Shown here in pieces: positions 33,840 to 44,109 of a DNA stretch of 64,000 bases (position 1 is the stretch's first letter; every line of letters begins with the position of its first letter). Under the pieces are notes generated by a model that was not told the origin of the DNA, did no database searches, and worked only from the letters and a program-made list of their open reading frames with translations. The stretch is from Chromatiaceae bacterium (lineage in GTDB: Bacteria > Pseudomonadota > Gammaproteobacteria > Chromatiales > Chromatiaceae), in contig JADKCI010000005.1 in NCBI GenBank assembly GCA_016714645.1, positions 310,001 through 374,000 on the forward strand, written 5' to 3'. The position numbers and the translations under genes were made by a program.

Positions 33840-35201
33840 TTAGAAGCTGTTAGGGGTCAAGAGCTCACTCGGATTCAACCAAGTATTGGCCCGATCGATC
33901 ACATCCCGGTTCAGCCCGCTGGTGGCTTGATAGAGTTTCAAGCCGAAAATGATGTAATCGTAGCGAGCCGAAAGATAGAGATATTCATTTTCATAGAGCT
34001 GCCTTTGGGCATTCAGGACATCGACCTGGGTACGGGTGCCGACCTCGAGGCCAGCCTCCGTGGATTCCAGGGTGCTGGTAGCCGAGACGATGGCGGCCTT
34101 GCGCGCCTCTACCTCGCTGATACTGGAGAGGACTCCCCGAAAACTATCGGTGACCTCCTTATTGACCTGGCGGCGAATCGCGTCCAGTTGTTCCTGTGTC
34201 GCCCCCAGGTTGTGACCCGCTTGCCGGGTACGGGAGGAGACGGCGCCACCCTGGTAGATGGGGATATTCAGATTAAGGCCAATGTAAGAGCCGTTGGTGT
34301 CCAACCCCCCTAATTCCTCCGATCCGCTCCGATCCAATTGATAACCCGCCTGCAAGCCCAGGGACGGATAGTGGCCAGAACGCTCGATCTCGACCTGCTT
34401 CTTGGCTCCGGCCACCGCCTGACTGGCGGCCTGGATGGTGTAATTATTCTGCAACGCCACCTGAGTCCATTCCTTAATGTCATTAGGGGCCGGTGGCGCG
34501 AGGGGCAGGTTATCGCCCAGGCGCGCCAGGGTCACATCCATGGGTCCGATGATGACCCGCAGGGCCTCCCAGGCGTTGTCCAATTGATTTTTGTTGGTGA
34601 TAACGGTGGCGCGTGACCGATCGTAGGCGGCCTGGTTGTCGTTGACGTCGGTAATGGCCACCAGGCCCACGTCAAAGCGCTGCTTAGACTGTTCCAACTG
34701 GCGCTCGTTGGCCCGCATCAAGGCCTCCGAGGACCGCACCAGATCCGCGGCGCGCAGGACGTTGAAATAGGCCTCGGCGGTACGCGCCATCAACTGAATC
34801 TGGCTCGTCTTATACTCGGCCTCCGCCTGGGAGATGACATCGGCGCTCCGCTGCAAGCCGATCCATTGCCCCCGGTTATAGACGGTCTGGTTAAGAACGG
34901 CGGCTCCCTGGCCAGAAGCGAAATTATCCCGGACGGTTCGGGTGCGACCCAAGGCGTCGGGGACATCCAAGGCTTCCACGTTCTGATATTGACCGGAGGC
35001 GGTGACCCCAATGTTGGGCAACAGCAGTGCGAGGGCCTGAGGCTTGACCTCGCGGGTCGCCAGCAGTTGTTGTTCGGCCCTTTTGAGGACGGGGTCCCCG
35101 AGCACCGCAAGGTCGTAGATCTGGATTAGGTCCTCGGCGCAGACCGGACCAGCACCGGTCAGCCCCAGGGCGAGGATGGCCGTCAGGATAGGTCTATGCA
35201 T
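33840..35201 (-). CDS. tolC: TolC-family outer membrane efflux protein
   Basis: 453 residues with a signal peptide (ILALGLTGAGPVCAEDL). Two OEP repeats of the TolC fold are visible: the first with LATREVKPQALALLLPNIGVTASGQ, the second after about residue 220 with QVEIERSGHYPSLGLQAGYQ, NIPIYQGGAVSSRTRQA and QRQLYENEYLYLSARYDY. Forms the outer membrane channel and periplasmic tunnel for the RND pump encoded just upstream. The gap to the acrB-like stop is 123 bases. Closest to E. coli TolC in length and pattern. Confidence 0.9.
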   Translation of the reverse strand: MHRPILTAILALGLTGAGPVCAEDLIQIYDLAVLGDPVLKRAEQQLLATREVKPQALALLLPNIGVTASGQYQNVEALDVPDALGRTRTVRDNFASGQGAAVLNQTVYNRGQWIGLQRSADVISQAEAEYKTSQIQLMARTAEAYFNVLRAADLVRSSEALMRANERQLEQSKQRFDVGLVAITDVNDNQAAYDRSRATVITNKNQLDNAWEALRVIIGPMDVTLARLGDNLPLAPPAPNDIKEWTQVALQNNYTIQAASQAVAGAKKQVEIERSGHYPSLGLQAGYQLDRSGSEELGGLDTNGSYIGLNLNIPIYQGGAVSSRTRQAGHNLGATQEQLDAIRRQVNKEVTDSFRGVLSSISEVEARKAAIVSATSTLESTEAGLEVGTRTQVDVLNAQRQLYENEYLYLSARYDYIIFGLKLYQATSGLNRDVIDRANTWLNPSELLTPNSF

Positions 35202-35324
35202 GGTCTTGGTTCCCTAGAGGAAGGTATCAGGTCGGGCAAGGGTGGGATGCCAACCCGGTATCCCACCCGCTGGTGCCGCATTATAGGGAGTGGCTTCCCC
35301 TGGCTCAATCCGGGAAAGCACCGG

Positions 35325-38300
35325 TCACTCAGGTGTTTTCACACCAGGCTTGCCCCGCATTCCCTTGATCCAGGAACCCGATTTTTCGGCCATCCCCTGG
35401 AACATGACATAGAGACCAGGAATGATGAGGATGCCAAAGACCGTCGCCGCCAGCATGCCACTCAGCACCGTGGTACCCAGGTGAACCCGGGAATTGGCCC
35501 CGGCACCGGTGGCGATCACCAGCGGCATCAGGCCGATGATGAAGGCCAGGGCCGTCATCAGCACGGCGCGGAAGCGCATCCGGGCACCCGCCAGGGCCGC
35601 GTCATACAGGCTCTTGCCGCCCTCGTGCTGCTCCTTGGCGAACTCGACGATAAGGATGGCGTTCTTGGCCGCCAGGCCGATGAGGAGCACCAGCCCAATC
35701 TGGGAGTAAAGATCGTTTTCCAGGTGGGCAATCAGGAGGCCCCCGGCGGCACCCAGGACGGCGACGGTGACGGAGGTCAGCACCGAGAAGGGAATCGTCC
35801 AACTCTCGTAGAGGGCGACCAGGAAGAGATAACCAAAGAGCACCGCCAGACCGAAGATGGCCGCCTCGGTACCCCCGCTCTGCTGCGCCTCCTGAAAGGA
35901 CATGCCGGTCCACTCAAAGCCAAAGCCCTGAGGCAGGGCCTTCTTCGCGGCCTCCGCCATGGCCGCCATGGACTCGCCACTGGCATGGCCCGGGGCCGTG
36001 CTGCCATTGATGGCGGCGGTGGGGAACTGGTTGTAACGAAACACCAGATCGGCGCCCAGATCATCGCGCACCTCCGCCAGTACCCCGACGGGCACCATCT
36101 CGCCGGTGGCGGAGCGGACATAGGTCTCGCCGATCTGATCCGCCCGCGACCGCGCGGCCTTGTCCGCCTGGACATTGACCTGGTAGGTCTGGCCCAGATA
36201 GGTAAAGTTATTGACAAAGGTGCTGCCAAACACCGATTGCAGAGTCGAGAAGACATCGGACACCGGCACATTCAGGTATTCCGCCTGGGTGCGGTCGAGA
36301 TCCAGAAAGAGTTGAGGGACCGTGGCGTCGAAGGTGGAATAGGCCGAGGCAATACTGGGTTCCTGGCGGGCCGTGGCGATGAGTCCGTTCAGTACCTGGG
36401 TCAATTCCTGGGACGACTGCCCCCCCAGCCCTTCGAGCTGGAAGGTAAAGCCGCCCGCGGTGCCGAGACCCGGGATCGGTGGCGGTGGAAAGACCAACAC
36501 CTCCGCATCCGCGATGGCGGCGAACCGGGCCTCCATGGCCGCGATCAGCCCGCGAATCTGGGTCTCCGGGGTCTTGCGCTGGTCCCAGGGGTCCAGCACG
36601 AAGACTCCCAGCCCACTGTTCGAGGAGGCCGCCCCGGTGAGCATGCTGTAACCGGTAACAGTCAGGACATTGGCCACCCCGGGCGTGGAGGAGGCGATCT
36701 TTTGGACCTCGGCCAGCACCTGCGTGGCGCGGGGGAGGGCCGCGCCCGTGGGCAGCTTGATATCGGCAAAGAGGACGCCCTGGTCCTCGTTGGGGATAAA
36801 GCCCGTCGGCAGGCGGCCCAGGATCATGACGGCGGCCCCGCCGACGAGGATGACCAGCAGGCCCGCCACGATCGAGCGGCGGGCAATGAGGCCCACCAGG
36901 CGCACATAGCCATTACGAGTGAGGTCGAGGCCCTTGTTGAACCAGGCGAAGGGGCCGCGCTTGGCCTCCTTTGGGGTACCAAGGAACAGGGCGCAGAGCA
37001 TGGGCGAGAGGGTCAGGGCGTTCAGGGCGGAGATCGCCACCGCCGTGGCGATGGTCACCGAGAACTGCTGAAAGAGCCCCCCGGTAATGCCCGGAAGAAA
37101 GGCCACCGGGGCAAAGATGGCGAAGAGCACCAGGGTCGTCGAGATGATGGGCCCCGTGACTTGTTCCATGGCCTTCAAGGTCGCCTCCCGCCGGTCCAGT
37201 CCCTCCTCCAGCATGAGGCGCTGCACGTTCTCGACCACCACGATCGCGTCGTCCACCACCAGACCGATGGCCAGCACCACGGCAAAGAGGCTGATGGTGT
37301 TGGCGGAGAAGCCCGCCGCCAGCAGCACCGCGAAGACGCCGATCAGGGACACGGGGATCGTCAGGGCCGGGACGATGGTCGCCCGCAGGTCCTGCAGGAA
37401 GAGGTACACCACCAGCAGCACGATGACCGCCGTAATGGCCAGGGTGGAAATGATCTCGGTGATGGAGGCCTGCACGAAGAGGGTCGAGTCATACATGACC
37501 TGGGCATCGACGCCGTCGGGGAAGCGCGACTTGAGCTGTTCGAGCTGAGCGCGCACATCCCTGGCCACCTGCAAGGCATTGGCGCCCGGGGCCTGATAGA
37601 GGCCGATGGCCGCCGTCGGCTTGCCATTGAAATTCGAGAAGGAGGCGTAGATCTCCGAACCCAGTTCGACCCGGGCAATATCCTTGACGCGCACGATGCC
37701 GCCATCCGTGCTGGTGCGCACCACGATCTGGTCGAATTCCTCGGGTTTGACCAATTGGCCCTCCGTGACGATGGTCAACTGGAAGACCTGATCGTCCCCG
37801 ATGGGCGGCCCACCGATCGCGCCGAGGGCGGCCTGAAGATTCTGTTTCTGGATGGCGGTAACCACATCCTGGGGCGATATGCCCAGGGCGGCCATCTTTT
37901 CCGGCTCGATCCAGATGCGCATCGAGTAATTCAAGGGCCCAAACTGGTTGGCCTGACCCACCCCCGCCACCCGCGCCAGTTCGTTCTGCACATTGATGGT
38001 GGCGAAATTGGACAGGAAGAGGGATTCCTTGCTGTCGTCGGGCGAAAAAACATTGATCACCAACAAGAGGTTGGTGGCCTCCGCCTGCACCGTGACGCCC
38101 AGTTGCTGCACCTCCTGGGGCAGGAGGGCCAGGGCCTGGGAGACGCGGTTCTGGGTGTTGACCTGGGCGATATCCGGGTCCGTCCCCACGGCAAAGGTCA
38201 CCGTCAGGCTGTAGGTACCGGCGGCGGAGGCGGTCGAGGACATATAGAGCATATCCTGGACGCCATTGACCTGTTGCTCGATAGGGCCGCCCACGGTGCT

Positions 38301-38477
38301 GGCGATGGTCTCGGCATCCGCGCCCGGGTAGGTGGCGTTGACCATGACCACCGGCGGCGTGATGTTGGGATATTGCGCCACGGGGATCGTCTTGATGGCG
38401 AGCAAACCCGCCACCACCAGGACGATGGAGACCACGGACGCCAGCCGTGGCCGATCGACGAAGACCTTGGAGATCAT
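35325..38477 (-). CDS. RND multidrug efflux pump, AcrB/MexB-type (HAE-1 family)
   Basis: 1050 residues, standard length. Twelve membrane helices with two large periplasmic domains. Seen: N-terminal FVDRPRLASVVSIVLVVAGL, IPVAQYPNITPPVV, the TM4 proton-relay aspartates in GLVVDDAIVVVENV, and after the second half IGLAAKNAILIVEFAKE. Exports hydrophobic or amphiphilic compounds driven by the proton gradient. Its ATG overlaps the upstream adaptor stop (ATGA, 38474-38477). A 1154-codon plus-strand open frame runs antisense through the gene but is a composition shadow. Confidence 0.95.
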   Translation of the reverse strand: MISKVFVDRPRLASVVSIVLVVAGLLAIKTIPVAQYPNITPPVVMVNATYPGADAETIASTVGGPIEQQVNGVQDMLYMSSTASAAGTYSLTVTFAVGTDPDIAQVNTQNRVSQALALLPQEVQQLGVTVQAEATNLLLVINVFSPDDSKESLFLSNFATINVQNELARVAGVGQANQFGPLNYSMRIWIEPEKMAALGISPQDVVTAIQKQNLQAALGAIGGPPIGDDQVFQLTIVTEGQLVKPEEFDQIVVRTSTDGGIVRVKDIARVELGSEIYASFSNFNGKPTAAIGLYQAPGANALQVARDVRAQLEQLKSRFPDGVDAQVMYDSTLFVQASITEIISTLAITAVIVLLVVYLFLQDLRATIVPALTIPVSLIGVFAVLLAAGFSANTISLFAVVLAIGLVVDDAIVVVENVQRLMLEEGLDRREATLKAMEQVTGPIISTTLVLFAIFAPVAFLPGITGGLFQQFSVTIATAVAISALNALTLSPMLCALFLGTPKEAKRGPFAWFNKGLDLTRNGYVRLVGLIARRSIVAGLLVILVGGAAVMILGRLPTGFIPNEDQGVLFADIKLPTGAALPRATQVLAEVQKIASSTPGVANVLTVTGYSMLTGAASSNSGLGVFVLDPWDQRKTPETQIRGLIAAMEARFAAIADAEVLVFPPPPIPGLGTAGGFTFQLEGLGGQSSQELTQVLNGLIATARQEPSIASAYSTFDATVPQLFLDLDRTQAEYLNVPVSDVFSTLQSVFGSTFVNNFTYLGQTYQVNVQADKAARSRADQIGETYVRSATGEMVPVGVLAEVRDDLGADLVFRYNQFPTAAINGSTAPGHASGESMAAMAEAAKKALPQGFGFEWTGMSFQEAQQSGGTEAAIFGLAVLFGYLFLVALYESWTIPFSVLTSVTVAVLGAAGGLLIAHLENDLYSQIGLVLLIGLAAKNAILIVEFAKEQHEGGKSLYDAALAGARMRFRAVLMTALAFIIGLMPLVIATGAGANSRVHLGTTVLSGMLAATVFGILIIPGLYVMFQGMAEKSGSWIKGMRGKPGVKTPE

Positions 38478-39754
38478 GGACGGCTCTCCGGCTTGGCACC
38501 CGTACTGGCGGGGGCTGGCGTCTTATCCCCGCCCTGGGCCGGGGTCGCGGCCTTCGCCGCGCTTTGCTTGACCGGGTTCACCACCATGCCCGCCTTGACC
38601 TTCTGCTCGCCGGTCACGATGACGATATCCCCGACCTGCAGGCCCGAGGTGACCGCGTAAAAGGTGCCGACCTGGGTCGAGGTCTTGATCTCGCGCACCT
38701 CCACGCGATTACCCGAGCCAATGACATAGACCTGTTCGCCGTCCTTGGTGCGCTGAATGGCCGAAGCCGGGACCAGGGGCAGGCGCGTCTGCTCGGCACG
38801 GTGGATCACCGCTGAAATGAACTGGCCCGGCAGCAGCATCTGATCCGGGTTGGGGAAGTCGGCATAGATGGCCAGGGTGCCCGTGCGGGCATCGATCTGA
38901 TTATCGACAAAGGCGATCTTGCCAAAGTGAGGATAGGTCTCGCCCGTGGGCAGAATCAGTTGGGGGACAAACTTTTCACGCACCGCGTCCAGCCCTTCCT
39001 GGCTGGACAACTCGGCAACCTTGACAAAGAGGGCGCTGGGTATGGAAAAAACGCCGCGGATGGGATCGAGTTGCACCACGGTCGCCAGGGTGCCGCTGCT
39101 GGTATTGACCAGATTGCCCTGGGTGAACTTGGTCGGACCAATGCGCCCGGCGATGGGGCTGGTCATGGTGGTGTAGCCGAGATTGATCTGGGCCGTGGCG
39201 ATAGCGGCATTGGCCACGTCGATATTCGCCTTGGCCTTCCCCACCGCCGCCGCCGACTCGTCGCGCTGCGCCTTGGCCTTATCCCGCGCGGCCTGAGAGG
39301 TATCGCCCTTTTTGATGAGGGCGTCCTGGCGATCCAGGTCGAGTTGCTTATTCAGGAGATCGGCCTGTGCCGCCACCAGATCCGCCTGGGCGACCCCCAG
39401 ATCGGCCTTGGCGCTATCGAGGGCGGCCTGGAAGGGCGCCTGCTCGATTTGATAAAGCAGCTCGTTCTCGGTCACCATGGCCCCCTGCTGGAAGGCCAGT
39501 TGGGTCAGGAAGCCCTCGACCCGCGCCTTCAGTTCCACCGATTGGATGGCCTTGATAGTCCCAATGAAGCGATCCTGCCTGTCCACCAACCCTTCCTCGA
39601 TCGCCGCGACCACCACCGAGGGCAAGGGGGCCTTTTCCGCGCCCGCGGGGACCGGGTCGGCGGCCTGGGCGGCCAGGCCGCCGAGGGCGAGCAGGGCCAG
39701 AAGGATTCCCGCGCGGCGGATCGGAGGGGTAAAGGGGTGCGAGGTGGCTGCCAT
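38474..39754 (-). CDS. RND efflux periplasmic adaptor (AcrA/MexA-type)
   Basis: 426 residues. Signal peptide (ILLALLALGGLAAQAADP), then the adaptor layout: barrel/lipoyl halves with IQSVELKARVEGFLTQLAFQ and GAMVTENELLYQIEQAPFQA, a coiled-coil hairpin (DSAKADLGVAQADLVAAQAD, then KAQRDESAAAVGKAKANIDV), and MTSPIAGRIGPTKFTQGNLV, TLAIYADFPNPDQMLLPGQF. No lipobox cysteine is seen after the signal. A C-terminal Ala/Pro/Lys-rich tail of about 40 residues is unusual. Links the pump to the outer membrane channel. First gene of the adaptor-pump-TolC operon. Confidence 0.93.
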   Translation of the reverse strand: MAATSHPFTPPIRRAGILLALLALGGLAAQAADPVPAGAEKAPLPSVVVAAIEEGLVDRQDRFIGTIKAIQSVELKARVEGFLTQLAFQQGAMVTENELLYQIEQAPFQAALDSAKADLGVAQADLVAAQADLLNKQLDLDRQDALIKKGDTSQAARDKAKAQRDESAAAVGKAKANIDVANAAIATAQINLGYTTMTSPIAGRIGPTKFTQGNLVNTSSGTLATVVQLDPIRGVFSIPSALFVKVAELSSQEGLDAVREKFVPQLILPTGETYPHFGKIAFVDNQIDARTGTLAIYADFPNPDQMLLPGQFISAVIHRAEQTRLPLVPASAIQRTKDGEQVYVIGSGNRVEVREIKTSTQVGTFYAVTSGLQVGDIVIVTGEQKVKAGMVVNPVKQSAAKAATPAQGGDKTPAPASTGAKPESRP

Positions 39755-39848
39755 GGTGTGGGACCGGGACTAGGTGGAAAAGACGGCGAAGTATAATCCG
39801 TTTATGCCCCCCCTGCCGCTACCCATGCCCTAGCGAGGCCTGACCCGG

Positions 39849-42095
39849 ATGCCTGAAACGCCCGTGGCCGCCACCCGCCGCCTCCCCCTCCCCGACGAGC
39901 CCCTGGCCCTCGCGCTCCGGGTCCAGGCGTGGCGCCAGCAAGCCAGCGCTCGCCGCCATCGGCTGACCCTGGTCATCGCCGGCGCGGCGGCCTGGACCCG
40001 GGAGATGGCCGAGGCCTGCCTGTGGGACCCGCCTGGCACCGGGGTCTGGCTCGCCGATGGGCCCCTGACCCGGACCCACCAACCCCTGGCCGCTGGGCTC
40101 ACCCTGCTGGGACGGGAACTGGATTATCTGGTGTATGACGCCCAGGCTGGTTTTGATCCCGACAGCTTTGGCGCCGCCACCGGTGCCTTGCGCGGGGGCG
40201 GCCTGCTCCTGCTCCTGACGCCACCCCTCCAGGACTGGCCCCGGCTGCCGGACACCCAGGCGCGACGCATCGCCGTCGAGGGCTACGCCCCCGCGGACCT
40301 CGGCGGCCGCTTTCTGGCGCGCCTGGCACGAGTATTGGTAAGCCAGGAGGGCCTGACCCTGATCGAACAGGGCCAGCCGTCATGGCTGACAGCGCCGCCC
40401 CCCCCGGCAGGCTACTCAGTGCAATCCCCGGCGCCCGCCTGCCCTGCGCCCAAGGATCCGGGAGCGACATGCCGCACCCCGGATCAAGCCGAGGCGGTCC
40501 AGGCTATTTTGCACACGGCCCGGGGCCGTGCCCGGCGCCCCCTGGTCATGGTCTCCGATCGCGGCCGGGGCAAGACCGCGGCCCTGGGTCTGGCCGCGGG
40601 CCAATTACTGGCCGAGGGCCTGCCGCGCATCCTGGTCACGGCCCCGCGCCTGGCCGCCGTCGCCCCCCTCTTCCACCATGCCGCCGCCTGGCTCCAGCAG
40701 GGCCGGATCCACGCCGATCGCATTGAGTTCGGCCAGGGCGAGATCCGCTTCCTGCCCCCGGATGCCCTCTGCCAGGGGTCCGAGCCCGCCGACCTGCTGC
40801 TGGTCGATGAGGCGGCCGCCATCCCGGCGCCCCTGCTGGAGCACCTGCTCGCCGCCTACCCGCGCCTGGTCTTTTCCTCCACTATTCACGGCTACGAGGG
40901 CACCGGGCACGGCTTCGAGGTCCGCTTCCGCCAGGCCCTCCAGCGTCTGACGCCCCACTACCGCCAAATCGAACTCCAGACGCCGATCCGCTGGGCGCCG
41001 GACGACCCCCTGGAGGCCCTCGTCGCCCGCGCCCTCCTGCTGGATGCCGCCCCCGCCGCTGCGGCGGACCTGGCGGACGCCAACCCCGCCAACTGCCAGC
41101 ATGCCCGGCTCGACCGCGACGCCCTGGCGGTTGACGAGACCAGCCTGTCGCAACTCTTCGGCCTCCTGGTCCTGGCCCACTACCAGACCCGGCCCCTGGA
41201 CCTGCGCCACCTCCTGGATGGCCCCAACCTCCAGGTCCAGGTCCTGAGACACCGGGGCCAGATCGCCGCCACCGCCCTGGTCGCCCGGGAGGGTCGCTTC
41301 CCCCCGGACCTGGCCCGCGACATCTACGCGGGCCGACGACGACCGCGGGGCCACCTGCTGCCCCAGACCCTCAGCGCCCATGCCGGCCTGGCCGAGGCCC
41401 CGCTCCTGAGTTGGGCGAGGATTCTGCGCATCGCCGTGCATCCCGCCGCCCAAGGCCGTGGCCTGGGCCGGCTCCTGGTGAGCAACATCCAGGACCAGGC
41501 CCGGGCCGAGCATCAGGATCTGGTGGGCGTCAGCTTTGGCGCCACCCGGGACCTGCTCGGTTTCTGGGCGGCCTGCGGCATGGCCCCCGTCCACCTGGGC
41601 ACCCACCGCAACGCCGCCAGCGGCGCCCAGGCCGCCGTCGTCCTGGGCGCCCTGTCGGCGAGCGGCGAGTCACTGGCCCAAGGCGCCCGGGAGCGCTTTA
41701 GCCGCCGCCTGCCCGCCCACCTCACCGGCCCCTGCCGTGGCCTGGAGCCCGACCTGGCCGCCACCCTGCTGGCCATGACCGCCCCGGACTCACCCCCCGC
41801 CAGCGACGAGCCGGACTGGCGCGAACTGGCGGCCTTCGCCTTCGCCCAACGGCCCTTCGAGGCCAGCTATGTCTCCCTGCGGGCCTTGACGGAGCGCTAC
41901 TTGGGGCCAGCGCTGAAGCAGGGCGAGATCAGTCTCATGCAAGCCATCCTCCTCGTCGTCCTCCTGCTCCAGCACCGGGATTGGGGCGAGGTCGCCCGGC
42001 TCACGGGCCTCGCCGGCCGGGCGGAGGTGATTCTGCGCGTGCGGGAAGTGACCGCCGCCTTGCTGGTGGCCCTGGGGGAGGCCGAGGGCCGCTAA
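39849..42095 (+). CDS. tmcA: tRNA(Met) cytidine acetyltransferase TmcA
   Basis: Makes N4-acetylcytidine at the wobble base of elongator tRNA-Met using ATP and acetyl-CoA. 748 residues. An N-terminal TmcA_N domain is followed by an RNA-helicase-like module with Walker A (SDRGRGKTAALGLA, about residue 236) and Walker B (LLLVDEAAAIPAPLLE). Then comes a GNAT acetyltransferase (RIAVHPAAQGRGLGRLLVSN, about residue 526), and a C-terminal tRNA-binding part with AFAQRPFEASYVSLRALTER. The ATG at 39849 follows closely on the promoter region shared with the divergent efflux operon (94-base gap). An insert-free, normal-length member. Confidence 0.94.
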   Translation: MPETPVAATRRLPLPDEPLALALRVQAWRQQASARRHRLTLVIAGAAAWTREMAEACLWDPPGTGVWLADGPLTRTHQPLAAGLTLLGRELDYLVYDAQAGFDPDSFGAATGALRGGGLLLLLTPPLQDWPRLPDTQARRIAVEGYAPADLGGRFLARLARVLVSQEGLTLIEQGQPSWLTAPPPPAGYSVQSPAPACPAPKDPGATCRTPDQAEAVQAILHTARGRARRPLVMVSDRGRGKTAALGLAAGQLLAEGLPRILVTAPRLAAVAPLFHHAAAWLQQGRIHADRIEFGQGEIRFLPPDALCQGSEPADLLLVDEAAAIPAPLLEHLLAAYPRLVFSSTIHGYEGTGHGFEVRFRQALQRLTPHYRQIELQTPIRWAPDDPLEALVARALLLDAAPAAAADLADANPANCQHARLDRDALAVDETSLSQLFGLLVLAHYQTRPLDLRHLLDGPNLQVQVLRHRGQIAATALVAREGRFPPDLARDIYAGRRRPRGHLLPQTLSAHAGLAEAPLLSWARILRIAVHPAAQGRGLGRLLVSNIQDQARAEHQDLVGVSFGATRDLLGFWAACGMAPVHLGTHRNAASGAQAAVVLGALSASGESLAQGARERFSRRLPAHLTGPCRGLEPDLAATLLAMTAPDSPPASDEPDWRELAAFAFAQRPFEASYVSLRALTERYLGPALKQGEISLMQAILLVVLLLQHRDWGEVARLTGLAGRAEVILRVREVTAALLVALGEAEGR

Positions 42096-42387
42096 CGTCA
42101 CCCTTACCGACCGGGCAACGGGCCCCAACGACCCCGTATCCGGGTGCCGGGACGCCTTTCCCCCTCCCGCCGTCCCGAATGAAAAATATTTTCTCGCCAG
42201 GCCCACCGCCTCTTTTATCGCCACATCCGCATTATCAAGAGGCTAGCGCACGAAATGTCGCTTTGTGTCGTAAATGACGTCCTTGCCAGCCGTCGGCCGG
42301 GGGTCTAACCTCACACCCTTGCCAGGCCGCCCGGCCGGCCACCCCCGACCATGATTCGCGACCGCCAGCCGCCAGGAGCCATTACCC
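42096..42387. other. Intergenic region before the giant RCC1 gene
   Basis: 292 bases with a central AT-rich part (GAAAAATATTTTC near 42180) in otherwise GC-rich sequence, a plausible promoter zone for the RCC1 gene. CAGGAG sits about 10 bases before the ATG at 42388. No gene or strong terminator is seen. Confidence 0.4.
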
Positions 42388-44109
42388 ATGTCCACTCATC
42401 CCGGTTGGTGGCGGCGAGGTTCAAAAACCCTCGGTTTCCTGGCGGCCTGCCTGCTGGTGCTGGCCGGTACCGGCCAGCACCCCCGGCCGGTCAGCGCCGC
42501 GGAACCCTATCCCGCCGCTTTCGATCCCTTCTACGACTTGCCACTGCCCCCAGCATGGCGGGATACCGCGGACTTCGCCGCGACTGCCGAGGCCTTGCGG
42601 GACCAGATCGCCACCGCCGGCCAGGCCCGGGTCCGGGTGGACCTGCGCCTACCCGCCGTCGAACCCGACCGCCTGGACGCGGCCCAAGGCGCCCAGTGGC
42701 AGCAAGACCAGGGGGCGACCGGGGCGGATTTGCTCGATAGCCTCCCCGATGGCAGTTTTCAGCGCCTGGAGGCGCGGCCCGGGATCAACACCCTCGTCCG
42801 GGCCGGCGCGGGAACCACGGTGGCGGACGGCGCGCCCGGTGCCCGGGACGACCCCACCGCCTTCGACGGGCCGGCGGCGGCCCACGCCGTCGGGCTACGA
42901 GCGCCAGGGGTCGGCGCGCCCAGCCTCACCCTGGAGGTGGGCGCGGCCGCGTTGGAGGGACTCATGGCCTCCGACTTAGTGGCCGAGGTGCAGGCTAGCG
43001 CTGGGAATGCTCGGATCGCTGCTGGGGATTGGCACAGCCTATATCTCAGGTTCGACGGCAGCCTCTGGGCTTGGGGCCGTAACGATTACGGGCAACTGGG
43101 CGACGGGACGACCACGAATCGTGCCACGCCCACCCAGGTTTTCACCGGGGTCGCCAACCTGGCCGCAGGGGCATATCACACCCTCGCCCTCAAGACCGAC
43201 GGCAGTCTCTGGGCCTGGGGCGCGAACTGGTCCAGGCAACTGGGTGACGGGACGACTACGGCTCGTGCCACGCCCATCCAGGTCCTCACCGGCGTTGCCG
43301 CCGTCGCCGCCGGGAATAGTCACACCCTGGCCCTCAAGACCGACGGCAGCCTCTGGGCCTGGGGCGATAACTCTGTCGGGCAACTGGGCGACGGGACGAC
43401 CACAGCTCGTGCCACGCCCACCCAGGTCCTTACCGGGGTCGCCGCCATCGCCGCCGGGGATATTCACACCCTGGCCCTCAAGACCGACGGCAGTCTCTGG
43501 GCCTGGGGCCATAACGATCTCGGGCAACTGGGCGACGGGACGACCACGAACCGAACCACGCCCACCCCGATCCTCACCGGGATCTCCGCCATCGCCGCCG
43601 GGTATTATCACACCCTCGCTATTAAGACCGATGGCAGCCTCTGGGCCTGGGGCTATAACGGCTCCGGGCAACTGGGCGACGGGACGACCACGGATCGTGC
43701 CACGCCCACCCAGGTCCTTACCGGGGTCGCCGCCGTCGCCGCCGGGGGTTACCACACCCTGGCCCTCAAGACCGACGGCAGCCTCTGGGCCTGGGGTGAT
43801 AACTCTGTGGGGCAACTGGGCGACGGGACGACCACGGCTCGTGCCACGCCCACCCAGGTCCTCACCGGGATCGCCGACCTGGCCGCAGGGACAAATCACA
43901 CCCTGGCCCTCAAGACCGACGGCAGCCTCTGGGCCTGGGGCTTTAACATTTACGGGCAACTGGGCGACGGGACGACCACGGATCGTGCCAGCCCGGTTCA
44001 GTTGACCGGCATCGCCAATGACCCCCCGCCCCCCCCCCCCCCCCCTCGGCGTTCAGGCCGTTTCGCCCACCGGTATCACCCTGGCCTGGACCGATACCAG
44101 CGGCAATGA
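42388..44109 (+). CDS. Giant RCC1/FN3 secreted protein, N-terminal fragment (signal peptide and propeller 1)
   Basis: The ATG follows CAGGAG. Residues 1-37 are a signal peptide (TLGFLAACLLVLAGTG...VSAAEP). About 165 residues of unique N-terminal domain follow, with no match I recognise. From 43009 seven RCC1 repeats (each about 50 residues; WAWGxNxxGQLGDGTTT core) make one complete seven-bladed beta-propeller, ending about 44015. The frame then enters a 17-C run (44029-44045). Compared with the later copies one base is extra here, so the last 20-odd codons to the stop at 44109 are out of frame. The true sequence continues in the next frames as FN3 domains. Exported; a surface or extracellular role is likely. 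Confidence 0.8.
   Translation: MSTHPGWWRRGSKTLGFLAACLLVLAGTGQHPRPVSAAEPYPAAFDPFYDLPLPPAWRDTADFAATAEALRDQIATAGQARVRVDLRLPAVEPDRLDAAQGAQWQQDQGATGADLLDSLPDGSFQRLEARPGINTLVRAGAGTTVADGAPGARDDPTAFDGPAAAHAVGLRAPGVGAPSLTLEVGAAALEGLMASDLVAEVQASAGNARIAAGDWHSLYLRFDGSLWAWGRNDYGQLGDGTTTNRATPTQVFTGVANLAAGAYHTLALKTDGSLWAWGANWSRQLGDGTTTARATPIQVLTGVAAVAAGNSHTLALKTDGSLWAWGDNSVGQLGDGTTTARATPTQVLTGVAAIAAGDIHTLALKTDGSLWAWGHNDLGQLGDGTTTNRTTPTPILTGISAIAAGYYHTLAIKTDGSLWAWGYNGSGQLGDGTTTDRATPTQVLTGVAAVAAGGYHTLALKTDGSLWAWGDNSVGQLGDGTTTARATPTQVLTGIADLAAGTNHTLALKTDGSLWAWGFNIYGQLGDGTTTDRASPVQLTGIANDPPPPPPPPRRSGRFAHRYHPGLDRYQRQ
44029..44045 (+). repeat. 17-C homopolymer at the first frame break
   Basis: Seventeen consecutive C residues replace the mixed sequence (with interspersed G and A) found at the equivalent point of the later copies near 45867-45890 and 47710-47733. 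The segment from AATG to TCGG is 25 bases here and 24 there, giving a +1 shift. Long mononucleotide runs slip during replication and are also a common place for sequencing or assembly errors. Confidence 0.85.

Noticed and set aside
35196..38660. 1154-codon plus-strand open frame opposite the RND pump gene
   Set aside because: It is antisense to a well-conserved acrB-type gene, has His/Gly/Arg-rich composition without domains, and starts and ends without sensible context. A codon-bias shadow of GC-rich DNA.
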